Shown: positions 12,001-21,168 of the stretch, piece by piece
Layout of the letters: every line of letters begins with the position of its first letter
Position numbering within the stretch: the first letter of the stretch is position 1
Assembly: GCF_032854445.1 (NCBI RefSeq)
Contig: NC_088302.1
Span: forward strand, 19,961,338 to 20,025,337
Source: Liolophura sinensis
Lineage: Eukaryota; Mollusca; Polyplacophora; Chitonida; Chitonidae
DNA length: 64,000 bases
Direction: 5' to 3'
Program-made: the position numbers and the translations under genes
Notes under the pieces: generated by a model
What the model saw: the letters and a program-made list of their open reading frames with translations, nothing else
Told to the model about the DNA's origin: nothing
Database searches by the model: none

Positions 12001-13328
12001 ACTTGAAGTGCTCATCAAATGTATAGCCGCAGTCAAGGAAGTCTATCAACATGCCTAGGTGTTAGAGAACCTGACTTACCCCAGCAGCAGCGAAGATTTT
12101 CTGAACAGCAGCTGAGATCTCTGGACCAATACCGTCCCCTGGTATTAGAGTGACAGTTCGCACCTAAAACATAGGAAATTCACAGTCATGAAATCATTAC
12201 TCTCTGCATCAATCAGACTAGAGAAAGACACCTAACTCAAAACCGTTATAAATGCATTAAGATATTTTCACTTACAAAACTGGTCTGGTGAGGAAAAAAT
12301 TTGAATCATATTTTTGGTACTCCTTTCTACAAAGACCATTATCGCCATGATATGGCTGAAAAGCTCTGTCTTCCTGGTGAACCATTTCAAAGTGTTTTTA
12401 CACACTATAATTTACATGAATTCAGGCTGACTTATGATAGCGGAAAACTGCAGTTTCCGTTCAACTACCTTTCAATGCAGAATGGATATTTTAAAAGACA
12501 CAAGCATATTTTCTGTTGAATGATTCACTGGCAACAGATACAACATGTCTATCAATAGAAAATCGTTTTGAAAATCAACCATCATCATATGACCTTTTCA
12601 TTCCTTCTCAAGGTCACTTAGTGCAATACATAACACAAAAACTACTTGTATTATCAACACTTTGAAATCCAACAAAAGGTCTTTTTACCCAGTTATTGTT
12701 TACAAATAAGAATCTGTATAATTACCTCCTTTGGAATAATGACACAGACCTAATATTAAATTATACATTAAAAGGTAAGAAAAAAAAAGAATCGAAAACA
12801 TGAGGAAAATTTTTTATACTAACCTTTCCAGAATACTGTCGACAATGTATTTTCTGCAATGAACTGCCCTGTTTTAAACAAAGCCACAGATTAACATGTA
12901 GTAATCTTTCAGTACAAAATTCCAAAACAAGTAGTTGTCTGTGCCAGTGGTAAATCCATGTCACCATGACGTCGGCCACATGTGTTTAAAATGATCACTA
13001 AAATCGAATGCATTAACTTCTCTAGAAGACTGTCAAAATGCGTGAGGATTTGACAAAAAGGAAGGAATTTTCTTTAACACTTAGGAAAGCAAACATTTCT
13101 GAGTATACTGCAATTTTAAGGACACAAATACAACGATAACGCTATTTGGATCAACAGAGGGCAACTGGGGTTGCATTCTTACAACAACAACAAGATACAC
13201 AGTTGGCGATAACAGAGAAATATAAACACATATTGATGGAAATGAACATAATTCAGGACACCAGAATGGACATCAGAATGGTCCATACTGACCTGTCTCA
13301 GCAGAATTTTGATAAAACGACCAGCCAT
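2997..13328 (-). CDS. IDH3A: isocitrate dehydrogenase [NAD] subunit alpha, mitochondrial (11 exons, complete)
   Basis: This is the catalytic subunit of the NAD-dependent enzyme that converts isocitrate to 2-oxoglutarate in the mitochondrial TCA cycle. The family works with beta and gamma subunits. Coding exons, in order of translation: 13328-13293, 12868-12824, 12163-12080, 10945-10773, 10032-9903, 9145-9012, 8630-8528, 7416-7352, 6058-5977, 4836-4684, 3077-2997. All introns are GT-AG and the phases match. The total is 1086 bases, or 361 residues plus TGA; the human protein is 366 residues and also has 11 exons. Visible motifs are [12 protein letters not shown] near the N terminus, LRK/NVRP and [12 protein letters not shown] (substrate arginines and tyrosine), AVHKANIM (lysine), and NLYGDILSD (metal-binding aspartates). 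The C terminus has [12 protein letters not shown]. The first 27 residues are basic and hydroxylated with few acids, as in a mitochondrial presequence. I see no frame break or missing catalytic residue. Confidence 0.97.
3300..3475 (-). mobile_element. SINE-like repeat, family B (fragment, minus strand)
   Basis: Lies in IDH3A intron 10. Read on the minus strand, it has a B-box-like GGGTTCTATCCCGGCCTTTG, close to that at 14700. Further in is the shared core that reads ATGTGGTCATCAACGAAC on the plus strand, also seen near 17180 and 30960. Its edges are approximate. Confidence 0.6.
3576..3793 (+). repeat. 218-bp dispersed repeat, copy 2
   Basis: Apparently identical to 1453-1670 and in the same orientation. 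It lies in IDH3A intron 10 and runs straight into a tandem array whose first unit is its own right end. This suggests one element family with a variable number of internal or terminal tandem units. Confidence 0.8.
3752..4010 (+). repeat. 89-90-bp tandem repeat, about 3 units, then poly(A)
   Basis: The phrase TTTACATGTTACTG(C/G)TAAC recurs at spacings of 90 and 89 bases, with units ending in AATGTACAT(T/A)AACTTGTG. The first unit is the diverged tail of the 218-bp repeat, and the later two are nearly identical. A run of about 17 A follows. Confidence 0.85.
4684..4836 (-). CDS. IDH3A: IDH3A exon 10 (NAD-binding loop)
   Basis: Fifty-one codons from [20 protein letters not shown] to [16 protein letters not shown] and ANPTA form the cofactor-binding region of this family. 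Phase 0 at both ends. Confidence 0.97.
5676..5735 (-). mobile_element. SINE family A, eroded fragment
   Basis: Lies in IDH3A intron 9. Only the region around CATACTCAGGAATATTTCAC and GGACAGCATTATG is recognisable; the tail and head are lost. Confidence 0.6.
5977..6058 (-). CDS. IDH3A: IDH3A exon 9 (second half of signature, glycine-rich)
   Basis: This exon encodes [19 protein letters not shown] through DGAIFES. It completes the signature and supplies the second metal-binding aspartate. The loop after GNIG is one residue shorter than in human (EDG against ANGV). Confidence 0.95.
6956..7189 (-). mobile_element. SINE family A (near full length)
   Basis: Lies in IDH3A intron 8. The tail is at the left (ATTTATTTACTTATC), and the tRNA-like head ends near GGAGGCCCC. 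It is more diverged than the other full copies and has lost about 20 bases around the ACTCAAGAATATTTC segment. The possible target duplication is short (GAAATCA on both sides). Confidence 0.85.
7352..7416 (-). CDS. IDH3A: IDH3A exon 8 (first half of family signature)
   Basis: Twenty-one codons, [20 protein letters not shown] and L, plus two bases of Ser. The dehydrogenase signature beginning NLYGD is split here; its second half opens exon 9. The donor is GTGTGT. Confidence 0.95.
8190..8320. repeat. foldback hairpin, about 52-bp arms, in IDH3A intron 7
   Basis: The left arm (about 8191-8242) and right arm (about 8268-8320) are inverted copies around a loop of about 25 bases. The inner 35 bases differ at two places. 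In a minus-strand transcript, the same sense as IDH3A, both of these become G-U pairs. It could be a small palindromic DNA element or an RNA hairpin. Confidence 0.75.
8528..8630 (-). CDS. IDH3A: IDH3A exon 7 (metal-site aspartate)
   Basis: This exon encodes [16 protein letters not shown] through [10 protein letters not shown]. The aspartate in LDTVCLN corresponds to a family metal/substrate ligand. An unrelated open frame overlaps it on the plus strand and is not called. Confidence 0.96.
8762..8824 (+). repeat. 21-bp tandem repeat, 3 units
   Basis: Three units of AtAAAGAAAACACATACCCCC, at 8762-8782, 8783-8803 and 8804-8824, with one difference in the third. It lies in IDH3A intron 6. Confidence 0.95.
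9012..9145 (-). CDS. IDH3A: IDH3A exon 6 (catalytic lysine)
   Basis: This exon encodes [15 protein letters not shown] through TAVHKANI plus two bases of Met. It includes the conserved lysine of AVHKANIM. The donor is GTAAGT. Confidence 0.97.
9903..10032 (-). CDS. IDH3A: IDH3A exon 5 (isocitrate-binding arginines and tyrosine)
   Basis: This exon encodes [20 protein letters not shown] through [13 protein letters not shown]. It holds the conserved arginines of NVRP and TIREN and the tyrosine of GEYSG. The acceptor is 19 bases from the tail of a SINE, so the branch point has probably moved into that element. Confidence 0.97.
10052..10324 (-). mobile_element. SINE family A (full length) next to IDH3A exon 5
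   Basis: A full copy with the tRNA-like head, the body containing GGGCAGAGCCCGGGGG, and an (AAAT)n tail. It is flanked by 14-base duplications, ACACAA(A/T)CATCCAG (10038-10051 and 10325-10338), with one mismatch. It lies in the same orientation as IDH3A. The exon-side duplication is part of the polypyrimidine tract of the exon 5 acceptor, so the insertion split that tract. Confidence 0.93.
10773..10945 (-). CDS. IDH3A: IDH3A exon 4
   Basis: This exon encodes [13 protein letters not shown] through NLALR plus two bases of the following lysine codon. It contains the conserved [14 protein letters not shown] stretch and the first substrate-contacting arginine in LRK. The lysine codon is split as AA/G by the intron carrying the SINE at 10052-10324. 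Confidence 0.97.
11656..11790. repeat. imperfect foldback repeat in IDH3A intron 3
   Basis: A left arm of about 49 bases (from about 11661, ending TAGGCTGACCT) is repeated in inverse after a spacer of about 26 bases, from AGGTCAGCCTA to about 11786. Pairing is imperfect. No target duplication or coding content was seen. Confidence 0.6.
12080..12163 (-). CDS. IDH3A: IDH3A exon 3 (N-terminal nucleotide-fold start)
   Basis: Twenty-eight codons from [17 protein letters not shown] to KIFAAAG. The GDGIGPE loop is a hallmark of the isocitrate/isopropylmalate dehydrogenase superfamily. The donor is GTAAGT-like, and the exon is phase 0 at both ends. Confidence 0.96.
12824..12868 (-). CDS. IDH3A: IDH3A exon 2 (end of presequence)
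   Basis: Fifteen codons, [15 protein letters not shown], lie between an acceptor (TTTAAAACAG) and the donor [23 protein letters not shown] matches the region where the processed human protein begins ([13 protein letters not shown]), so cleavage is likely near here. Confidence 0.88.
13293..13328 (-). CDS. IDH3A: IDH3A exon 1 (start codon, presequence)
   Basis: This exon encodes [12 protein letters not shown] and ends in CAG before the donor GTCAGT. It is too short for ordinary ORF calling. The start was chosen because the peptide is a basic, hydrophobic mitochondrial leader and the exon joins in phase 0 to exon 2. Confidence 0.88.
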
Positions 13329-13450
13329 TCTCTGTAGTGAACTTCAACCTGCAGGCAACCTTCTTAGCAGACGGAATTTTGGACAGAGGGCGCTGTTAAA
13401 CGAGCGTCTGCGCACTTGGTTGTAAAAACTGTTACTGTAATTGACCCAAA
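13329..13450 (-). promoter_or_regulatory. putative IDH3A 5' UTR and promoter
   Basis: This is the block directly upstream of the IDH3A start codon. It is richer in CpG than its surroundings and contains GCGTCTGCGCAC at 13404-13415. That includes a TGCGCA half-site like those bound by NRF-1 in many nuclear genes for mitochondrial proteins. No TATA box is apparent. The call is by position and composition only. Confidence 0.3.
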
Positions 13451-14220
13451 ATTTTCAACCATCAGTGAGGTACTCATTTTTACCCGATTCTGAGAATTTT
13501 GTAGGTTGTCAATAAAAAACTTGTTGAGGTTTGACTGGAAGGTAAGATTACAGTCTACTGGGGATATATAAGTTTTAGATGTAAAAGTAATATTTTACTT
13601 ACCTCTAAAAATGCATTTTTTAGGACAAATTTTTAGGACAAAGAGGGCTACAATGTTTCAAGTTGAGCCTTGAGTAAGTTAGGCCTACCAAAGTATTGTT
13701 CACGATTATGAAGTAATTTGACATAACTTGTGGAGAGAAGAAACTACTTGGCTTTAATGTATTTAACATAATCCCCACAAGATCTAATGCCAAATATTGC
13801 ATAACATAACGCACAGCTTAAATTTAATCCATCCATGGATGGTCCATCAACCGGTACCTGGTAGGGCATACTTAATTTAGCCTGTAGTGAAGTTTGTCCC
13901 AAAAAAAATTTCAAGAGCCTCTGATAATGATAAAACGAAGCGCCTTTGAGTTTCTGTTATAAATAATTTTAAAAATTCGGACCAAATACCAGGCTTGATT
14001 GCCATCAGTCAATGGCCTATGTGTATTTATTGGTCAGAACGTACGGAATAGGCTACATGGTAACGGTAGGCTTACTTCGATCAAGTGTCGAATACTCAAG
14101 TAGGCCAGTTTTTTCATGACTGTAGCAAATTAACGTCCTTCGGTGGTTTAGCATATTAATCTATAGGCCTATATAGGTCCAGATATACATCGATATCGAT
14201 CAGAAAGATATTACACTCTT
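13451..14220. other. intergenic, nothing recognised
   Basis: Unique-looking AT-rich sequence. No coding exon, SINE or tandem repeat was identified. Confidence 0.45.
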
Positions 14221-14232
14221 AAATTCGTAATG

Positions 14233-14384
14233 CGGCCGTATGTGGGAAGGTCTGTCAGCAGCCTGCGGATGGTCGTGGGTTTTCCCCGGGCTCTGCCCGG
14301 TTTCCTCCCACCATAATGCTGGTCGGCGTCGTATAAGTGAAATATTTTTGAGTACGGCGTAAAACACCAATCAAATAAATAAAT
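14233..14384 (+). mobile_element. SINE family A, 5'-truncated
   Basis: Begins inside the body at GGCCGTATGTGGGAAGG and runs to the (AAAT)n tail. It is bounded by AAATTC(G/A)TAATG at 14221-14232 and 14385-14396. The duplication shows that it arrived already truncated, as in incomplete LINE-type reverse transcription. Confidence 0.9.
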
Positions 14385-14654
14385 AAATTCATAATGGGCT
14401 TGTAGGCCTAGTGGCACTGTACCGGCCGGTAGACCCTATTCAAAATAGACCTACATGTTTTATAGACAAGATTTCGATAGGCCTATTTCACATATATCAT
14501 TCCATTAAATGAATTTATATGCACCTGCCATGAAAATGTTCACATGACAGGTGAAATAGTTCTAACAACCGTATTTGTCACTTAACAAGATGTCCAAACA
14601 CAAGGACATCGCGTCTAGGTGACTATAGCTACCCTCGGAGTAGAATCTACATGT

Positions 14655-14960
14655 ATAGCTCAGTCAGCAAAGTGTGCGACTCGCAACCACGATGCATACC
14701 CCCGGTGCGGGTTCAATCCCGGCCTTTGGCAGAACATTTGCAGGTAAGACTAAGACCACCATGAATGCGACCCTTCTGGTGACAATGTACAGAGACTTAT
14801 ATGGGACTGTGTGCAAAGTTTAAAGTTGTCGTGCAAGTCTGTAGGCTACGTCATACGTATAGCTCGCTAAAGGTCGGTGGTTTACCCCACACGCACTCCA
14901 GTTTCCTCCACCTGTAAAACTTCGTGTGTAAGTGAATGCCATTTGAAATTTGTTGACATT
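14655..14960 (+). mobile_element. SINE-like repeat, family B, with tRNA-like head
   Basis: The head reads TAGCTCAGTCAGCAAAGTG (A-box-like), then GGTGCGGGTTCAATCCCGGC (a good B box). The downstream body ends in a CTCCAGTTTCCTCCACCTG segment typical of such repeats. This is not called as a tRNA gene because there is no plausible 3' acceptor-stem closure, and relatives of the head recur elsewhere. Confidence 0.65.
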
Positions 14961-15042
14961 TACCTGTCTATCAATCATGATGTTGAGAATTTCAACAAAG
15001 GTGTATGTAACATAATGCATTAAATATTGCGTGAAGTATCGA

Positions 15043-15125
15043 ATGAGTGACTGAGTGAGTTCTTAGGGTTTAACGTTCTTGGCAATTTTTGAAGTCATAT
15101 ATCGACGAAGGATTCCTTGTAGAGG
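15043..15125 (-). mobile_element. SINE family C, 3' fragment (minus strand)
   Basis: Read on the minus strand it contains AAGGAATCCTTCGTCG, then GTTAAACCCTAAG and an ACTC-rich tail. This matches the 3' parts of the elements at 18497-18784 and 30781-30942. Confidence 0.65.
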
Positions 15126-16308
15126 GCATGTACGAGTAATGTACCTCATAATGTGTATGTATACGTATGTACGAGGATTATGGATTTAATTTTGGCCAAC
15201 CTATATGAGCTACATGTGCAAAAGCTAAATATAATCATGCATGGTGTCGTTTGGAACCTTTTTGGCCTGCAGTGCCATCAACAAAATACAATTCAGGGGC
15301 GACAACCCTATAGTGCTTTTCAGTTGTATGGACATCATGGTCTTCGTGTGACTGGTGTAACCAGGAAGAACATAATTTAATTACATGTCCTCAGAAAGGC
15401 AGATTTTGGCATTTATTCGGGCAATGGCTCTGTGCATGTTTAAATACTGAGTTTTAATGAAATAGTTCACAGAACCTTATGAGATATTTCGCTGTCCCGC
15501 ATAACAAAGAAGTTAATTTTTGTGTATGTAACATTATGAAAACTCGTGTTTCACATCGTATATTCATAATGAACTATCACCTATATTAGGAGGTATTAAA
15601 AAGAGTAAATTTGATTACTTGAAGGCATTCAAGGCTTAGTTATAGCGTTCCATTCTGGATCTATCTCTACATGAGTATTATCTTCACTCCACACAGATAG
15701 AGTCCATCATCCTGCTGAAAACATTGTTCATCATGACAAAAAAAAAAAATGCCAGGGCTGAAGTTGATTAGTGTGTACAACTCATATTGGAACAATAAAT
15801 ACATATTTACATAGACTAGGAGAGTTACTATGATGTTCCCAAAGGGTAATGTAAGGGTGAGCTGTAAATTCGTGGCCAACGGACAATAAATGCCCAGTGG
15901 TACGTCCAGGGCTAGAGAGTTGTAAATATTACATTGTTAAAATCAGGTGTAAGTTTCACTCGAGGAGCTAGGTCTTCGAGTGAAATACGGATATCGGATT
16001 TCCTGGTCAGATCCTAGTCAATTTACCTTTATTCTAACTGCTCCTATAGATGCATAAATATTAGGTATATGGCTTAAACAGAATATGGTAGAACGTTACG
16101 CTAATAAATATTTATTAGGCGTCGTTGAACAGGTCCAGAATTATTCAAAATGGTGTGTTGTCATACATTTAGCAAATAATAAACTGATTGCAAGTGAAAG
16201 GGACCAGACGGCGAAGACGCTTGGTCCAACAGGCAAAATATATATGTGCAGAAATACAATGTATATGTTGATGTAGACTGATTGATTGACTGATGCAGTG
16301 TTGACAGT
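15126..16308. other. intergenic, nothing recognised
   Basis: AT-rich sequence with only short chance open frames. No repeat or exon was identified. Confidence 0.45.
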
Positions 16309-16319
16309 TCGAGCATCGT

Positions 16320-16588
16320 CTCCGTGGCTCAGTTAGTTAGCGCGCTAGCGCAGCGTAATGACCCAGGAGTCCCTCACCAATGTGGTCGCTGTGAGTTCAA
16401 GTCCAGCTCATGCTGGCTTCCTCCCCGGCCGTACGTGGGAAGGTCTGTCAGCAACCTGCGGATGGTCGTGGGTTTCACCTGAGCCCTGTCCGTTTTCCAC
16501 CAACCATAATGCTGGCTGCCGTCGTATAAGTGAAATATTCTTGAGTACGGCGTAAAACTCCAATCAAATAAATAAATAAATAAATAAA
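16320..16588 (+). mobile_element. SINE family A, full length (variant subfamily)
   Basis: Head CTCCGTGGCTCAGTTAGTTA, B-box-like GTGAGTTCAAGTCC, body and an (AAAT)6-like tail. It has a perfect 11-base target duplication, TCGAGCATCGT, at 16309-16319 and 16589-16599. In the body it has CCTGTCCGTTTTCCACC where most copies have CTCTGCCCGGTTTCCTCCC. It shares this with the copy at 18991. Confidence 0.95.
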
Positions 16589-17008
16589 TCGAGCATCGTT
16601 GTCTTCCCCTCTGGTACACCCTTATGGGCAGTTACGGTTAGCTTCAGGGGTCAAGGCTTTGTGCCTGCACCCGGAACATTATCTTGTAGATAGGCCTCAT
16701 TGATCTGCCTAACAAAAATAAGCCTAAACATTCCAAAACAAGAAGGCCTCATGGCAAAGATTTACTTTTAACAAGGAGTTGGTTTTGTGGGAGATTATGG
16801 AAAATCTCTTTGTTTGTGTTAGAATTTACACCTCGACACTTTTGTGACTGTTGTTGGCAACGGGGCATGTTCTGGCGCTCTATATGACAACTTTGTACAT
16901 GCTAACCAAGTGGAACGCTCCGGCGACTGGCTGCATATCGTGCAGAGTTCTTTCGGGTCATTTTTATTTCCGTCCATGTTCCCGGTAAACACAATGCAGT
17001 ATTTATGC

Positions 17009-17300
17009 AATTATTTATTTATCCATTTGTCTATGTTGTTTAACGCCACACTCAAAAATTTTCACTCGTACAATGCCGGCCGCTCTTATAAATGCAGGAA
17101 ACTAGAAAGCTCGGCATAAACCATCCACCCGTGACAAGTTACTAATAAACTTTCTCACGTGTTACGTGTTGGTGGGAGACAAGTGGTCTTCAACGAACAT
17201 TGTAGACTGCGCCAACGGAAATATGAGTGTCATCGCGGGTCCTAGTGACTGAAAGGTAAGCACCTGAAGTACTCGGCAACGGTTCTGCCCCCAGAGCCGA
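17009..17300 (-). mobile_element. SINE-like repeat, family B (minus strand, diverged)
   Basis: The tail side at the left is TTATTTATTTATCC, followed by TTTAACGCCACACTC. The core GACAAGTGGTCTTCAACGAAC is shared with 30597-31090 and, less closely, 3300-3475. Edges are approximate. Confidence 0.55.
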
Positions 17301-17571
17301 AAGAAGAATTAAGGTACACGATCTAACTAAACCTGGATGGACTCCCTTTACTAAAGACCCCCTTTTCTGGCATAACTTCAAGTACTACATACTTGTTTAA
17401 TGGTGCCAACATGTGTTCACGCCAGCGTGAAAGTCGATCTTGGTGTAGGAGGAGTCAGGACGTCGTGCATTGTATACATCACGTATGAGTTTGTTAACTA
17501 TGAACTGAATACAAGTCGGTCATAAGTTGAAGAGGGCACAGCCTATAGCAATTCCTGGAAATCCGTCAATG

Positions 17572-17587
17572 GGACGTCATGACGTCC
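17572..17587. repeat. 16-bp perfect palindrome
   Basis: GGACGTCATGACGTCC reads the same on both strands. It contains two overlapping ACGTCA/TGACGT half-sites of the kind bound by CREB/ATF bZIP proteins. No adjacent gene start is known. Confidence 0.6.
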
Positions 17588-17620
17588 GTGTAAAATAGAT
17601 AAATATGGACATGTACTAGT

Positions 17621-17945
17621 GCGCAGTCATTGAACAATGCGATGTTACAGGTGACTGTAAACTGTCAGATAAAGGCTGCAAAAGTGACAGAAAACAATGA
17701 TGAAGTCAGCGTCGTCAAAAAAAAAAAAAAAAAACAACAAAAAACCAAAAAAAAAAAAGCTACACACTGTCTTAAAACATGTGTGCTAATTTTCATGTCT
17801 TGTTTCACCTAAAAACGGACGTGTTCACATGCTTATGCGCAGTCATTCAACTAATGGATTGTAAACTCTCAAATAAAGGCTGCACAAAGTGAAAGAAAAC
17901 AAAAATGAAGAATTAAACGTCAAAAAAAAAAAAAAAAAAGAAAAC
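17621..17945 (+). repeat. diverged direct duplication ending in poly(A)
   Basis: Two related blocks start at GCGCAGTCATT (17621 and 17837), 216 bases apart. Both contain a GTAAACT(G/C)TCA(G/A)ATAAAGGC segment, then AGTGA(C/A)AGAAAACAA, and both end in a run of 16 or more A after CGTCAAAA. This may be a tandem duplication of a retroposed sequence. Confidence 0.7.
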
Positions 17946-18189
17946 CCTGAGTTCTATATCTTCAAATATGTCCACTAAATGTTCCAATTCTTTTATCTAA
18001 ATATATGAGATTAAATATTTGGATTCTGTCTAAGGTTAATTTTACATGCTGAGATGGTGCATATATTTTTGACATGTTTCTGCATACAAGAGAACGGCAT
18101 TGGGTTAATTACACCACAAAGGTTTTCATTTCAGTTTGGGCATTCCCTCCAAACATGCGTATGTTATAAAGACCACAGAAATAGTAGAG

Positions 18190-18234
18190 TGGGGTGGGAG
18201 TGGGGTGGGGTGGGGTGGGGGGTGGGAGCAGGGA
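18190..18234 (+). repeat. G-rich simple repeat, possible G-quadruplex
   Basis: Repeated GGGG/GGTGGGG blocks over 45 bases, with at least six runs of three or more G separated by one or two bases. Confidence 0.8.
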
Positions 18235-18496
18235 AGACAGTGTGATAATTGGCAGTCTTTTTGTCAGTTTTGGTTGACTGAAGACGCCATTCCACTGTAT
18301 GTGGCACTTATCACGAATCGATTTATGATAATAAATCAGCAGAGATTCAACGATGAAAATTGCACTCATATATTGGAGATCTGTTCATGCGAACACAGTC
18401 GAAAGTAACACATTAATGAGAATGCACTTACCAAGTATTCGTTCACGGAAATGTAGCCCTAGCCACCACTATTCATGAGAATACTATTCGTGAGAC

Positions 18497-18784
18497 CTGC
18501 CCCGATAGTTGGTAGAGCGTCCGCTTCGGGAGGCAGTAGATCCAGGGTCAATCCTGGGTCGAGTCACACCTATGCCTGGGTAGGGCTTAAAAGAGGAAGT
18601 TGTAATTTCCTCGCTTGGCGTTCAGCATGAAGGGGATAGTGCAACAACTGGTTGACCTGTATCAGTATAATGGCGGGGCGGCTTTCTTGCCTTCGGTAAG
18701 ACGTCTCTGAAGATTCCTTCGTTGTCACATGACTGAAAAATTGTTCACTACAACCTTAAACCCCAAGCACTCACTCACTGACTG
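18497..18784 (+). mobile_element. SINE family C, full-length-like
   Basis: The tRNA-like head contains TTGGTAGAGCGTCCGCTTC (A-box region) and GGGTCAATCCTGGGTCGAGT (B box). The 3' part reads ATGACTGAAAAATTGTTCAC, then AACCTTAAACCCCAAGCACT, and ends in an ACTC repeat. It is distinct in head and tail from family A. Confidence 0.8.
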
Positions 18785-18990
18785 CAGTCACGAGATTGCC
18801 CTCGCCACAAATGAATATGGAAATATAAAATAAACATATCTATTCATGACAAAGAATTAACCATGTATCCATCAGGAGAATGTATTTGCCACAGCCTCAC
18901 CCCATCCTAATCTGAATGGGCAAACATTTGAATTTAAACACATTGTACTCCGATGGATCCATGGGACGTTGTAGTTCTATATTAGGCTAA

Positions 18991-19251
18991 CTGGGGCCTC
19001 CATGGCTCAGTTGGCTAGCGCAGCGTAATGACTCAGGAGTCTCTCACCAGTGCGATCGCTGTGAGTTCAAGTCCAGCTCATGCTGGCTTCCTCTCCGGCC
19101 GTAAGTGGGAAGGTCTGCCAGCAACCTGCGGATGGTCGTGGGTTTCACTTGGGCCCTGTCCGTTTTCCACCAACCATAATGCTGGCTGCCGTCGTATAAG
19201 TGAAATATTCTTTCCTGTACGGCGTAAAACACCAATCAAATAAATAAATAA
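18991..19251 (+). mobile_element. SINE family A, full length (variant subfamily)
   Basis: It has a perfect 12-base target duplication, ATATTAGGCTAA, at 18979-18990 and 19252-19263. It shares the CCTGTCCGTTTTCCACC body variant with the copy at 16320. A deletion in the head removes one GCGCTAGC unit, and TTTCCTG replaces TTGAG near the tail. Confidence 0.95.
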
Positions 19252-19523
19252 ATATTAGGCTAATATTATCTTTAGCCTCATCATAATGACCACATTATAA
19301 TGCATGTAGCATCACATTGCGCCAAGCCATTTAACATCGATCGTATTTTAGGTTGTTTTCGAAGTGTGTTTTGCGATTATCGACTAAAATTGGAACGCAC
19401 TATTCATGGTCTAGGGGTGGTACACGAATGTCGGACTTGACGCTTAGATACCTTATATACTTCAGAATTTGTCGGAAAATATAGCAGTTATAGGTAACAC
19501 CATCAAAATATTTCATAGATTAT

Positions 19524-19603
19524 TTCATTGGTGTTTTGCGTCGTACTCAGGAATATTTCATTTATACCTCGCCGGCCAGCATTATGGTGGGAGGATACCC
19601 AGG
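19524..19603 (-). mobile_element. SINE family A, 3' fragment
   Basis: Contains CATTGGTGTTTTGCGTCGTA through CCAGCATTATGGTGGGAGG on the plus strand. It stops abruptly after CCCAGGGC, and no head is present. Confidence 0.8.
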
Positions 19604-20384
19604 GCAACAATATAAAAAAAAGGGGAAAAAGGAGAAAGAAACATTCAATAAAGGACTGCTTTAAGGCATTGTTTCGCGATTTGGGGTAAGTATCCATTTC
19701 AAAGCAATCAGTTTGCTCTGAGGCGCATGTATACAGGCCTGCATCTGCGTAAACTTTGTTATGTATACTCTTATCGCAGTGCAGTACATTACATTTAACT
19801 GCATGTAGAATTCTTGAAACTGTAAGCTTCAATACAGGGATAACATTAGATGACACATTTTCTGGAACAAACTTGAGTTATGAATATGTGTCATTTTTCT
19901 GAATCTAAATTCGCACCAAGGCGGCGTTCTTGACCTTGGTGTATATAAGACGTTGATAACAGCGGCTTCAGAATGTGAAATGTAAGCCGCGACCTGACAA
20001 CAGATCCAGTGTGACCAAATGGCGGGACAGAAGACACTGGAATTCCCGCGTGAAGCTTCACGCCGACCACTGACATATATATGTATGTAATATTATATGG
20101 CGCTATAGCCTTAAATTCCAAAAAGGCCTTTTTGGCGAAAAAGGGGCCAGCAGTAAATCTGGTCTTTCATGCAAAGTGGGTTGATGTCAAAGTACAGAGC
20201 TTAGCTTCGGTGTCGGTGGAATGTAAGGAATTCTTGAGAAGTCTAAGATGTTTCACAATTCCAAAAGATAAAAGTCAGTGTGCGAACAGGTGAAATACGA
20301 TTTCATATCCAATAGAATGCTTTACTTTCTTTGGCATAAAACTGACTGAAAAATTCTTGGGTATCATGATATAACGTTAGACAC

Positions 20385-20391
20385 AAATGAA

Positions 20392-20426
<35 letters not shown>

Positions 20427-20428
20427 AT
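20385..20428 (+). repeat. (AAAT)n microsatellite
   Basis: About ten uninterrupted AAAT/TAAA units. The same tetranucleotide forms the tail of family A SINEs, but no SINE body is attached here. Confidence 0.9.
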
Positions 20429-20625
20429 GCTCTCTTTGAGGAAGGTATAGTTTGAATTAAATGTATGTGGAATGCATTTTCCAAGTAAATTGGCAGAACA
20501 TTGAAATAAGGAAGGAATAATTCATAATTGAGTGTTTTGTGGGCTATATATATTTTAACATTGTATTCAGTAATGTATACTAAAGGATTAGAAACTTCAT
20601 GGTTTCGTACGCAATATGTTGCGTT

Positions 20626-20805
20626 GCATGAGCATAGTCTTCCAGGAGTAATGTGAACATTCATCTGCATGATATCACGTCTTCTGCGAGTAATGTGAAC
20701 ATTCATCTGCATGATATCGGGTCTTCCACGAGTAATGTGAACATTCATCTGCATGATATCGGGTCTTCCAAGAGTAATGTGACCATTCATCTCCATGATA
20801 TCGCC
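20626..20805 (+). repeat. 42-bp minisatellite, about 4 units
   Basis: GAGTAATGTGAAC recurs at 20646, 20688, 20730 and (as GAGTAATGTGACC) 20772, exactly 42 bases apart. The unit continues ATTCATCTGCATGATATC. As 42 is a multiple of 3, the array is open on both strands, giving 14-residue repeats (for example NIHLHDIGSS on plus and MQMNVHITRGRPDI on minus). No start or splice context supports translation. Confidence 0.93.
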
Positions 20806-21168
20806 GCTCCATTCACCACTGTATTTAATAGAAAATGTACGACGTATATATCAATATAGTCGATATTGCTAGAGCTAGAAAGTGGCAATGGTCTCTTTAC
20901 ACTTGTGATTTTCACCAAACCCATGGGGCATCGTTCCCACGCTTTTGTCCATACCATAATCCAAAATAACATTTTACATGGGCCTCTTATCTTCCAATGT
21001 AAGGGTCATGACGATATGGCTGAAGTATTGCCAATGCGCTTCATACATTCCAATATAGGGAATCAGGATGAAGAATGGATCGTGCATATGATTGGTCAGT
21101 TCCTAGCAACACAGACAGCTCAGCCAATGAAATGGACGCTCTTATTTTCGGTAGGGTTAAGAGTTTAA

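Noticed and set aside
14655-14740. tRNA gene candidate with good A and B boxes
   Set aside because: The head recurs in other repeats in the window, and the sequence does not close a 7-bp acceptor stem. It fits a tRNA-derived SINE head better.
18497-18570. tRNA gene candidate
   Set aside because: It is continuous with a SINE body and an ACTC tail that recurs at 30781-30942 and 15043-15125.
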